Below, one piece after another: positions 10,451 to 36,870 of a stretch of 64,000 bases of DNA. The translations under genes were made by a program, and so were the position numbers. Under the pieces are notes generated by a model that ran no database searches, was not told the DNA's origin, and saw nothing but the letters and a program-made list of their open reading frames with translations. The stretch lies in assembly GCF_000321225.1 (NCBI RefSeq), contig NW_004450481.1:371001-435000 (forward strand), written 5' to 3'. The DNA comes from Odobenus rosmarus divergens. Its lineage: Eukaryota > Chordata > Mammalia > Carnivora > Odobenidae. Position 1 is the first letter of the stretch. Every line of letters begins with the position of its first letter.

Positions 10451-13400
10451 CAAGCATAGCTGCTGAACCTTCTTGGGTTTCCCGTGTTATTCTGTTCAAT
10501 AAAGGCATGTCATTAACTGCTGAGTTGTGATTCTAGTTTTATTCTACCATGTCATAAATTTACAAACCACACGTCCTAATTTTTGGCTCCGGAAAAAAAT
10601 AAAAGGTTGCAGTTTACTCTGATGTGAGAATCAAGTTGGTTTGCTCTTTCTATCTCTCATGTTTTGTTGCTGGGCACGTTGAAAACAGGGTCACTCAGAA
10701 AGACCCTTACTGACAAATTAAGACCAGTCGTGATTCCCTGGAGACCATCGTTTATTTTTGGTAAATGCCATCAATGAATACTCATACAGTATCATTCCTA
10801 CAAAAGTCTGTAGCATTTAAGTCTTGAAAACAGGTGACAGTTGAAAAAAAGAATTCACAATTTTCAGTTCCTTGAATAATTTAATGTTCTGTCCCCTTAA
10901 GGCTGTGAGACCTTAAGGTTTCCGGGCCTGGTTATGTCCCAGCAATAATAAAGGGCCTGTTCTATAATGTATGCCAAAAACACAGCAAAATTCGGAAATC
11001 CCAAGTGCTTCTTCACTTCAACATACTTGGCTTCTCTCCTTTGTAAAAGGGGTTTGATTTTTCCCTGTAACGAATGACTTAAAATAAGGTGCTTAAAAAG
11101 TCCACACTGAGTCTCAAATAGTGAACAAACACTATTCAGAAATGCCCTCTGAACCTCAGTTTCCCCTTCTGTAAAGTGAAGGAGTTGGGTTCGAGTTAGT
11201 ATCGCGGGCAAGACCATACCATGGATGGGTAGACTAATTTGCTACCACAAACCCCAGCAGGAAGGAGGGTGAGGGGAACAGAGCTGCAAATGTGAATGTG
11301 GGAGTGGGGCGGGGGCGGCAGGCCAGGATCAAAGCGGCTGGAAAACTGGCCTTCAGGAGTTCAGTGTCAGCTCTGAACCTTCAAGTCTCAAAAGTATGTC
11401 TTTGTCTTTTGATCTGATGATTTGGTCTAATAATGATTGTCTCATTCATTCCAGTGTATGTACTTGCTGTAGATTTATGTACAGAATTAAATACCCCATT
11501 TATTAATTTATAAACCGTAATAAAACCAGTCATTTCCCCTCGCCAGCAGATCTTGCATTGGAAAAGGGAAACAAATTAATATACAAATTTTAGCAACATC
11601 AGAAATTTGATTAAACCTGAAAAGACATGTGAATTCATTTTGGAGTTCAATTATCTGTCCAAGGAATCAGTTACTATAATCACAAAGACAGCTACTGTAA
11701 TATCTTTGTGGTGCAAAATTATCCCCATTTGTTGCTATTCCCCAGTGAGAAAAGTCAGCCACGGACCATAGTGCCTCTGGTGGAGGCACTCAGCAAGCTC
11801 TTTTCCCAAATCCCCTTTGGGATTTCTCCTTCCCATTTACACAGCAACTGTCTCAAAACTTGGGACCAAAGTAATTATAAAGCAAATGAATGGCACAGGG
11901 ACCTGAGGCCGGTGGTGCATAAACTCAGGCCAGAAGGGGACCAGGTGACCTTTCCAGGAACAGCCCATTCATAAGCTGACAAAGTAACAAAAACCAGGAG
12001 TCAGTCATAAGCTATGGTACTTCCTCTGACGGGAAAATGCCTCACTCACCAGGAGGTAAAGGGTGACCCACTGTCCCATCTGCTGCTCCCTCCAAATGCC
12101 TATTCAAGAGGTAGGGCACAGTGCTGAAGGAGGAAGGCAGACGTCACCGAAGACCCCACCAGCAGAGCCAGTGGTCCTCTCTGTGAGGGCAGGGTCCTCT
12201 TGTGACGCTGGGGAAGTTGGAGACCCTCACCTGAACCTCAGCACATGGGCTACCTGCTGGGGCCACGTAATTTTCCTGATCTGATTTATCCAAACCCAAA
12301 CCACAGCTTGGTGCTCACCCCTTCTCCCCTTCACCAGGCCATGATTCAGATCCTAACGCAAACACCACCAGATCAGGTCATGGAATCAAAGTGCTGTGGT
12401 CTTGTCTATTACACAACCTACTGAGATGATGTTCTTGATTCACTCCGCTTTCAGCAGCTGGGGCCATGAGAGAGGAGCTCGAAAACACTTCATCGCTTCC
12501 TACTAAGGCTGAAATGTATCAAGACAGGCATCACCAGTAGGGAGCTTTTCTTGTTTTTAAGAACAAAAGGGTTTTCAATCCATAAGCCAGTCCTCCCTCA
12601 TGCGTCCCCGCCCCCCCCCCCAGGGGACCGAGGCATAAATACACACAACTACAAAATATTCCCTAGAAAAATGCAAGATCCTCATGAAATGAACATCTCC
12701 CCGCCAAACATCCTACTAAGTCTTCACAGAAGTGGTGAAGACTCATCAGAAAAGACAAAACAAGTATTACAGAAATAGAGCTCAGAACACTGACATGATT
12801 TCCTAATGCTCCTTCTGACAGCCACGCAGTCACTTCCTCCTCGCTACCCCCAGAGAGGAAAGCCGCCCTGCTCCCCTGGCAAGGGAAGCGAAGGCACAGG
12901 AGTGCAACTACCCTACCTCTGGGGCTGGACACACACCAGCTCCGACGTGCAGGCTAGAGAAGTCGGCTCCAAGAATTCAAGGCTAATTGCAGGAGCTTTT
13001 CTCTTTGGGACATTTGCCAGTAACTGCAAATGGCCATGGGGTTGACTGGAAACTTTGTTCCGGTCCATCTTTGTTGTCGGAGATGCTTTTAAGAAACTGG
13101 CGCTCCTCTGCTCCATGCCTGCCTCAGCCCGTCGACCTACCTGAGCAGCGGAATGAAAGAGGCTAGTCTGTCACTCTCAAGCACCACCCTACAAGTCCCT
13201 TCCTTGGCACCCAGGAAACCCTGTGGCCTGCTCGGAGGTCTGCATCCACAGCGGTCCGGCCTTTCCGGAGAGTTATCTGGAAATACTATCTGGAAAGCAG
13301 AACAAGAACTCTCAAATACATGACTTGGGGAATTAGTCCACAAAGAAAGGTAAAAACCTGGCCAAGATCGCCATACCAACACAGACCTCAGATGACAGAC

Positions 13401-13621
13401 TCCAGGAAGAAAGGGCCTGGAACACCGGAGCTCGAGGGCAGTGGTCCTTACTGCGGGGCAACGTCCTGCCGCCCCCAGGGGCCTGGGAAGCCCGGGGTCT
13501 GCTGATGGTTATGCACTGTCCCCTCGGCCGGGTTGTACATTCACTGGTTGTCAGAAGTTTCTGGTACTGCTAGGGAGTGGGGGGGAAGGAGTGACACAAT
13601 GGTACCGCCCCGCCCTCTAGA

Positions 13622-30082
<16,461 letters not shown>

Positions 30083-30694
30083 CCTGCCCGAGCGGCCACC
30101 TCTTCCCGCCCGTCCGACGGCCCGACGCCGGGCGGGGGCGGGGCCGGGTAGGGGCGGGCGCGCCGGCCAACGCCGCTCCCCATTGGTCGGTACTGCCTCG
30201 CGTCACCGCCTCGCGCCGGCCGACGCGCCCGCCACCACGTAGCGGGCGCAGGCCCCACCCCTCTGGTGGCCTTCCGACCGGGGCGGTGCCTATGGCGGAA
30301 GCGGAAGGTGGGGAAGCGGGGCCCTGCCTAGCGGGGTTTCCCCGGCGGTGAGTGGAGCCGCGGCTCGAGCTGAGTGGGCAGAAGTGCAAAGGCCCTGCCT
30401 GCCTCGTCGGCGTCTGTGAGCTGGCCATCGAGCTCGGGAGTCAGACCTCGATTCCCACGCTACATCGGCGCCCTCCAACCATACTCCTGATGGGCGGGCA
30501 ACGGCGGACACCAAGGATAAAAGACCAGACCTTTCCGGAAAGAAACCAAATTGTGAAAAGCTTTTCATAGGCTAAATTTTTTCTGCAAAAACACGGGAGG
30601 GACTTCCATGGCCGGACTCCAACAGAAGGGCTAGCCCGGAGCGCCCGGTCTCTGGGCGCTCGTTCTGGGAACCACTGCGACGTGTGCTGTGCGG

Positions 30695-30800
30695 TAGGTG
30701 TATGATCATCTCCATTTCACAGACCGACAGACCGAAGCCTAGAGAAGGGAGGCGACTTGGCTTAGGTCCCCTGGTCAATTCGGGAGCCGTGGCCATGGTA
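30695..30800 (-). repeat. MIR SINE fragment
   Basis: ATCATCTCCATTTCACAGAC, then AGAAGGGAGGCGACTTGGCT and GGTCCCCTGGTCAATTCGG, is the reverse MIR core. Confidence 0.5.
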
Positions 30801-31251
30801 GCCTACTCCCGCACCTGTCTCCAGGGCTCTTGCAGGCGGGAGAGGTTGCCGGGCCCTGACTGCTGATGCCCAAGGCCAGGAGAGAGCAGCCCCAGACCCC
30901 AGCGGAGGAAGACAAGATGGTGTTTTCAGCAAGATGGTTTTATACTATAGTGGACTTTGATTTGTTCCAAAAATCATGTACTGACAACTTTTTTGGGGCG
31001 GGGGGGGCGGTTAAGATGCACTTTTACAATGTCTTTACTTGGCATATTAGAAAGTGGCAACCCATTGATTTCCAAAATGTGGGAGGGAAATCTTAGCTTA
31101 ATTTTGCGTTCTCAAAAGCAGGCAGTATCTTTACGCTGGGGCTTACTGGATACTTAGACACAGAAGTGGTCCTGCAGGTGGGGGCAGGGAGCAGGGACCT
31201 GTCCTAAAGCCCAGGTGTGAGAAAAGGAGATGCTCATAAGATGCCAACCTT

Positions 31252-31446
31252 GGGGCGCCTGGGTGTCTCAGTCGTTAAGCGTCTGCCTTCAGCTCAGGTC
31301 ATGATCCCGGTGTCCTGGGATCGAGCCCCGCATCGGGCTCTCTGCTCCGTGGGAAGCCTGCTTCTCCCTCTCCCACTCCCCCTGCCTGTGTTCCCTCTCT
31401 CGCTGTCTCTGTCAAATAAATAAATAAAATCTTAAAAAAAAAAAAA
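31252..31446 (+). repeat. SINEC, full-length, young-looking
   Basis: A sense SINEC from GGGGCGCCTGGGTGTCTCAG through the CT tract to AAATAAATAAATAAAATC and a pure A tail. It is flanked by perfect AAGATGCCAACCT duplications. Little divergence from other young copies in the window. Confidence 0.95.
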
Positions 31447-31639
31447 GATGCCAACCTGTACCCTAGTATCTTTCAGCTGTGCTTACGACCCCTTGTCACA
31501 GAATAAGTCACTTCCTGGGGACACCCACACAGCAGCAGGGCTGGCCCACAATACAGGCACAGTGGATTTAGAAAAGTAATTAGTTACTCCATAGCACAAA
31601 GGGTTCTACTGACATACTCCCCCCCTTTTTTTGGCTTAA

Positions 31640-31790
31640 ACTCTGTTTAACTTATCCTCACAGCTCTGGAGTAAGCAATCTCATCTCCCAGATAGAGACA
31701 TGTGTATAGGAGTGAAGTGATTATCTTAGAGCCATACAGCTCATAGATGGCAGGTCCAGAGTCAGACCTCAGCCTGTCCTCAAAGCCACT
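31640..31790 (-). repeat. MIR SINE fragment
   Basis: ATCCTCACAGCTCTGGAGTA, CATACAGCTCATAGATGGCA and GGTCCAGAGTCAGACCTCAG fit the reverse MIR. Confidence 0.55.
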
Positions 31791-31927
31791 TCATCCACTG
31801 CCCTTATCTTAGGGTGGGTGTGTCTTGCACGAACACCGTATCAGAAATCCCTGCTGCTTCTGAAATTGTGGTTCTGGGCTGACTCAATGGTTCTGGACCC
31901 CCTGGCTCGCCCTATGGGACTGTCCCT

Positions 31928-32100
31928 CTTTTTTTTTTTTTAAGATTATATTTGTCAGAGAGCGAGCGAGTGTGAGAGCACACAAGCAGAGGGTGTGCCA
32001 GGCAGAGGGAGAAAAAGATGCGGGGCTTGATCCCAGGACCCTGGGATGATGACCTGAGCTGAAGGCAGACGCTTAACCGACTGAGCCACTCAGGTGTCCT
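31928..32100 (-). repeat. SINEC
   Basis: A reverse SINEC with T-run, AAGATTATATTTGTCAGAGA, GGCTTGATCCCAGGACCCTG and a CTGAGCCACTCAGGTGTCCT end. Moderately diverged, with part of the GA/CT region shortened. Confidence 0.88.
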
Positions 32101-32739
32101 GAGACCCCTCTTAAGGGGTAGCTGCTTCCTCATCTGTGAAATGAAGTAGGTACATCCAACATGACCTATTCTGTACTGAAAAATTTTGAAAACCATAGTC
32201 TTAGCTGACAGTTTCAGGGATGAGGGAGAAGGAAGTATTATCACTTTTATAGTCAAGGCAGAAAGTTATTTTTTTAAAAATAGCACCTGCCAGATACTGA
32301 GACAGCCCCAGGCCTGCATGGGGAGCTAGCAGCCTGGCAGAGCCAAGGGGTGCACTGCCAGACGTGGCTCTGGGCCATGCCCTGTAAAAGCTAGATACTT
32401 TGTGGGGTAAAACAAGGTTACCAAGACCTGGGACATGGAACCCCTTTGGAGGGCTTCTTTCTCTGGGGCAGATGGGGTAACGTTTCTTCATGTGGACCTT
32501 CAGTCTCTCACCCAAAGCTAGTAAGAGACCCCGGAGGTGGAACAGGCAACATGGCCCTGAATGAGTGAAAGGCAGGTGGGGGTCAGTTTTCATGCAGAAC
32601 ACTAATAGGCTGCCTTGGCCACTTTGCCCTGCCCACCTCCCTGCAGTCTGGCAATGGAGCCCAAACCTCAGACACGAAAAAGGCTGATATGACTGTAAGG
32701 GACCAAATTAGTAACGATTCTGAGACTGGTTTGTGCAAA

Positions 32740-33733
32740 TGGTTTTTTTTTTTTTTATTTCCACATTTATATCACAAGGTGTCCACTTACTGGACCAAAT
32801 AGCAAAGTTGCTCCCTTCTGCGTCTTGAGAACACAGAAGTCTAGGTACTGTACATTCACTAAGGCTCCTTGTTTTTGCAAATCGCGTTTATGACAAATAA
32901 CCATAAGGCAAACGAATCTAAAGGAATGGTTATGAGTGTTTCCAGCGTACAGACAGGTCTCCTCTTGCCCAACAGTACAGCTTACACACCAGTAGCACCC
33001 GCGGTTACTTTTGTGGTTTTTTGGGAGGGGACTCTAGAAAGGTGAAATTTTCAAGATATGCGCAGGAAGGGCAAGGGGGGGACACTTTGAAAAGGGAGAA
33101 AGGAAAATTATTTGGCTGGTGGTCAGATGGAAGAGGGAGATAAACTAGAAAACTTAGATTTTTGCAGCATTTTTTTCAAAACTGGGTTTTAACCGAAACC
33201 AGATGAGAATGTGTGGACGCCCACGGAGCGTAGGTCATACTGGCTGCCGGCTGGGGTGCAAACAGGCCGCGGTGTAGGCACACCCCCTGCCTCAGACACT
33301 CAGGGCCAAATTTAAACAAGGAAAATGCAAAGAGATGAGCTGCGTGCTTCTGTTGCTGTTTAAAGGTAACCTCTCCCCCAGGTTTTCTGTGCCTGCCTGC
33401 CACTGAGGTCCCAGCTCACGGGGGCTGGGAAATGTCCGCACCTCTTCCGGGGTGGGAAACTAACGCTTTTTATAGCTGGTTTGCTATAGAGTTCTGAACT
33501 CACTTTGCCGGCCTTCCTTCCACACGGTCCTTCCTTTGCAATTTTGTTAGTAAACTGGTAGCAGCATTTCACAAAAGAAGGAGAATTTTGAGGGAAGAGC
33601 ACGGAGAGACCTCGAGACTCCCGCCCCCTCCCTCCCGCCCTGGGCCGGACTCCCCGGATTCCCAACCCCTGGAGGCTGCCCGCCTGCCACGCTAACTGCA
33701 AGGTGGGAATGCACTTAGAGGCCGACAGGCTGC
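32740..33733 (-). other. MED26: MED26 3' UTR (inferred)
   Basis: AT-richer sequence between the stop codon and the AATAAA, without recognised transposons. The extent is inferred from the polyadenylation signal and the usual UTR length, not observed. Confidence 0.55.
32754..32759 (-). terminator. MED26: MED26 candidate polyadenylation signal
   Basis: AATAAA on the minus strand lies about 975 nt downstream of the MED26 stop, fitting a 3' UTR of about 1 kb. It is followed directly by a genomic A-run (T-run 32743-32756 on plus), which complicates 3'-end mapping by oligo-dT. Confidence 0.55.
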
Positions 33734-35386
33734 TCAGTCCAAGCAGACATAAGGCAGAATGTTCAACCGCCCGTCGTCCCCGTGCGGGTCGAGCGATATG
33801 CACTGCGTCCAGTCATACCAGTTACCCTGTGTGTCCTGACACCCGTTCACCCCTGGCCACTGGTGGGCCTGGATTCTGTCCAGATCGTCCTGCGTGACCT
33901 CGCGGTTCAGCCCCGGGAGGTCCGTGGGCGCGCTGTGAGGCACCAGCACGTGTGGCTTCCGGGCCCCGCGCCGGGTGCTCTCCTCCTGCTTCAGGTACTC
34001 AGACATGAAGTGGTGAGCCCCTGGGGTCTGTGCGCCTGACGACGAGAGCAGGCTGCTCTGCCGGCTCAGGTAGGACTGGATGATCTCGTTGCGCGACAGC
34101 TCCTTCCAGTTCGTCTGTTCAAAAGGGCTCTGGACGCTGGCCTTGGCCTCGGGCTTGTCCAGCTCTGTCCTGGGCTGCTCTGTGTGCACGGGGCTGTCAG
34201 CCCGCACTGGCTCTTTCTGGGTCAGAGGTTTGATCTGTCTGGTCATGGGGTCAAAAGTGAGCTTCCGCTCTTTTAACCGGACGGGCTTGACACCCGCCTC
34301 CGCCACCTGCCCATCCAAGTTCACCGTGTAGTCACGAGGCCGGTACCTCTTCTTCTTTTTGCTGTCCGAGCCACCAGACGAGGCAGCGTCGCTGTCCGCC
34401 TTGGAGGAGTCCGGGGAAAAGCCCGCCCGGGGAAGGAGGGGCTCGGCCGGGGGCAGCCCCCCCTTGCAGCCCTGCCCCGCCAGCCGCTGGTGGCCCTCAG
34501 GCTGCTCCAGCCAGCGCACCGGGCTCTCGGCACTGGGCAGCAGCTCGAGCCGCCTCACGGGTGGTGTGGACGGCTGGGCCAGCGGAAGCGGCGATGGCAC
34601 CTGTGTGGCATCGAGCGCCTGGGGCCGTGGAGAGGGGCTGGGCACGGAGCCCTTGGGTGTGTACGGGCTCCGCTGCCGGGCAAAGGAGCCCTCGTGCCGT
34701 GAGTTCCGGGGACTGAAAGAGCAGCGAGGCGGCCCCTTGGGGTGGGGGGGCCCCGGAGTCTCACCCACCCGGTCCAGCTGCTGCAGCACCGCAGCCTTGG
34801 TCTGCAAGCAGGGGCCCGGGGGCTTGCCCAGGCCCGGGGAGCTGGTGTGCGGCCGCACGGCGTTCACAGGAATCTTGCCGCCGTGCTTGTCGCTCTCGCC
34901 GTGCTCCAGGCGGCTGCCCTCGGGGCCCGCGTGCCCGCTGCCGTCCAGGGCACCAGGGAAGCTCTCGGGGCTCCCGCCGATGCCGTTGGTGGGGAGAGGG
35001 GATGAGTTGGGTACCAGGGAGTCGTGGCTGGCTTTGGAGACCTTGGGAGGTGGCCCAGGGTGGCCGAGGTCACGCTGATCTCCCCGGCGCTTGCGGCTAC
35101 CCAGCCTGTCCAGCCGCTGTCCAGGCAGCCTCTGGATGTCATTGCGGTTCTTCAGCTCATGGATGCTCTTGGGCGCGCCGGCCGCCCCCCCGTCCGGCCG
35201 GCAGTTGTGAGCACCCCCGTTGGCAGAGCCGGTGCTGCCCGCCAGCCCTCGCAGCGCCGCCTCATTCTGGTGCACGGGCTCGATGAGCTTCTGCCAGCTC
35301 CGCAGCAGCTTCTTGGCCCGCTTGGCGAGCTCCTCGTTCTTTGTTTTCTTGCGGACGTCGTTGATGAGCTTCCCAAGTCGAGTTTC
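33734..35386 (-). CDS. MED26: MED26 coding exon 3 (main exon and stop)
   Basis: 1653 nt run from ETRLGKLINDV to the stop at complement of 33734-33736. The acceptor TTGTAG lies immediately right of 35386. The first about 37 residues (RLGKLINDVRKKTKNEELAK, then the LLRSWQKLIEP helix) complete the TFIIS N-domain. They lie upstream of the first in-frame ATG, so an ATG-based open frame would miss them. Confidence 0.97.
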   Translation of the reverse strand, partial: ETRLGKLINDVRKKTKNEELAKRAKKLLRSWQKLIEPVHQNEAALRGLAGSTGSANGGAHNCRPDGGAAGAPKSIHELKNRNDIQRLPGQRLDRLGSRKRRGDQRDLGHPGPPPKVSKASHDSLVPNSSPLPTNGIGGSPESFPGALDGSGHAGPEGSRLEHGESDKHGGKIPVNAVRPHTSSPGLGKPPGPCLQTKAAVLQQLDRVGETPGPPHPKGPPRCSFSPRNSRHEGSFARQRSPYTPKGSVPSPSPRPQALDATQVPSPLPLAQPSTPPVRRLELLPSAESPVRWLEQPEGHQRLAGQGCKGGLPPAEPLLPRAGFSPDSSKADSDAASSGGSDSKKKKRYRPRDYTVNLDGQVAEAGVKPVRLKERKLTFDPMTRQIKPLTQKEPVRADSPVHTEQPRTELDKPEAKASVQSPFEQTNWKELSRNEIIQSYLSRQSSLLSSSGAQTPGAHHFMSEYLKQEESTRRGARKPHVLVPHSAPTDLPGLNREVTQDDLDRIQAHQWPGVNGCQDTQGNWYDWTQCISLDPHGDDGRLNILPYVCLD

Positions 35387-36090
35387 CTACAACCAGAGAG
35401 AGATGATGACATGCCTTTGGGACAGCAAGTCCCCCATGAAAATGGAGCTGAGAGCCCCCTGGTCTTTGGATTAATCCCACTGCCCCTTAAACCACAGAGT
35501 TCCTGGGTAACAAAACCCATGGGGATTTGGGGTCCTTTGTGACATCTAACTTCTCAAATCTAGTCCTCAAACTTCAGGGTCCCGGGGCCAGGGGCGGCAT
35601 CTTCAGAAGCACCATCCCGCGGGCTCCTGGCACCTAGAGGCTGTGGACCATCAAGGCCAGTGCAGAGACACTGTGTCAGGGAAGCTCTTTGGGTGAAAGC
35701 ACACTATGGCAAAGGCACAGCAAATGGAAGACCTGAGCCCGCATCCCTCTCACTGGAGCCTCTCCCCCTCCTCCCCCCAGGCAGGCATCCCAGCCCTGGG
35801 ACTAGAGCTACCCAATTCCTGCAGTGACCATAGGAAGATGTTGCTTTTGGCACAGCCTAGGCCAGGAGGGTATGTACACCCCTCACTCAGCACTACTAAG
35901 TCCTCACCTGGCCAGTGAGAGCAAAGGCTCCAAGAAGCCAGGAAGGACTCGGGTTGGGGAAGCCAAGGCCCTGCCCACCCTGCTCTTCCCAACGTTGGGT
36001 CCTGGGGACACTCACCTCCAGTGCCTCTTTGGTAATGGGGTATTTCTCCAGGCTGGAGATGACTTCCAGCACCGCCACCATGTTCCGGAT
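33734..36090 (-). CDS. MED26: MED26, coding exons 2 and 3 (exon 1 outside window)
   Basis: Coding segments 36016-36090 (25 codons) and 33734-35386 (550 residues plus stop) match Mediator complex subunit 26 (CRSP70). With about 24 codons from the missing first exon the protein would be about 599 residues, the family length. Exon 2 and the start of exon 3 form the TFIIS N-terminal (LW) domain, which by published family knowledge docks TFIID and the super elongation complex. A long Pro/Ser-rich region follows. Then come a basic KKKKRYRPRDYTVNLDG patch near residue 390, the SPFEQTNWKELSRNEIIQSY segment, and a C-terminal Mediator-binding region ending NILPYVCLD. The frame is intact, and exon 3 is GC-rich. 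Mediator links activators to RNA polymerase II in the nucleus. Confidence 0.97.
36016..36090 (-). CDS. MED26: MED26 coding exon 2
   Basis: A 75-nt, phase-0 exon encodes IRNMVAVLEVISSLEKYPIT and KEALE, helices of the TFIIS N-terminal domain. The acceptor is TTTGCAG and the donor is GTGAGT. Found from the family sequence. Confidence 0.96.
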
Positions 36091-36870
36091 CTGCAAAACA
36101 AGAGCCACTTGTCAGACCTCTGCCCTTCTCCCTGTTCCAGCCCACTCTGGGCCTCTCCCTCCCAAGAGAGCCAGTGGAGTCGGTGACATCAAAGTTCTCA
36201 CCCCATGCCATCTCCTACCTGCTCCTGAGGCCAGCAAGGTACCCAGTGCTCACCCTCCTGTCTGCCTCCTCTGGTGCATGGGGTGCAGTTGACCACGAGC
36301 CCATCCATGGCCATGCCCACCTACCCAAGTGGCTGTCACGTGGCTAAAACCCATGACGTTCATGAAATAAGATCTGCTCCTGATCCGGGGGAGGTATTCT
36401 ACTCTACCATCTCATGGGGGGCAGGGTGCTGAAGGATTTATCAAATAAAACACACTGAGCTTAAGATCAATAAAGGCATACCTCCCTTTTGTGTTCTTAG
36501 CTTTACCACACGTCACAGATACTGTTTTTTACGAATTGAACTGTGGCAGCCCTGCACTAAGCAAGTCTACTGGTGCCATTTTCCAACAGCATTTGCTCAC
36601 CTTGTGTCTGCCTCTGTGTCACATTTTGGTAATTCTCATAATATTTCAGATTTTTTAATTATTTGTTATGGTGAGCTGTGATTAGTGATTCTCGATGTTA
36701 CCACATGACTGCTTTGGGGTGCCACAAACCGCACCCATATAAGACGGCAAACTTCACTGATACTGTGTGTGTCCACTGCCCAGCCATTCCCCTGTCTCTC
36801 TCCTCTCCTTGGGCCTCCCTGTTCCCTGAGACACAACAGTGTTGAAATCAGGCCAAATGAGAACCCGACA

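Larger units (their letters stand above)
7200..13621. other. CHERP-SLC35E1 interval (includes presumed SLC35E1 3' UTR)
   Basis: No protein-coding gene is recognised here. The SLC35E1 3' UTR must start at 13621 and run leftward. Candidate minus-strand AATAAA signals (TTTATT on plus) are at 11499-11504, 10751-10756 and 10538-10543, but the sequence does not decide among them. MIR pieces lie at about 9788-9960 and 10262-10450. A DNA-transposon-like piece lies at about 7505-7665. An unexplained open frame lies at 8537-8842. Confidence 0.55.
30331..32739. other. SLC35E1-MED26 spacer
   Basis: About 2.4 kb separates the SLC35E1 promoter (left) from the MED26 polyadenylation region (right). It holds two SINECs (31252-31446 plus, 31928-32100 minus), MIR remnants (about 30695-30800 and 31640-31790) and otherwise unrecognised sequence. 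No gene is seen. Confidence 0.65.

Noticed and set aside
31252..31340. tRNA-like region with A and B box wording
   Set aside because: It is the tRNA-derived head of a SINEC. It does not fold into or sit as an independent tRNA gene.
34359..35078. 239-codon plus-strand open frame
   Set aside because: It lies entirely opposite the GC-rich MED26 exon 3, whose codon bias depletes stops on the other strand. No independent family match.
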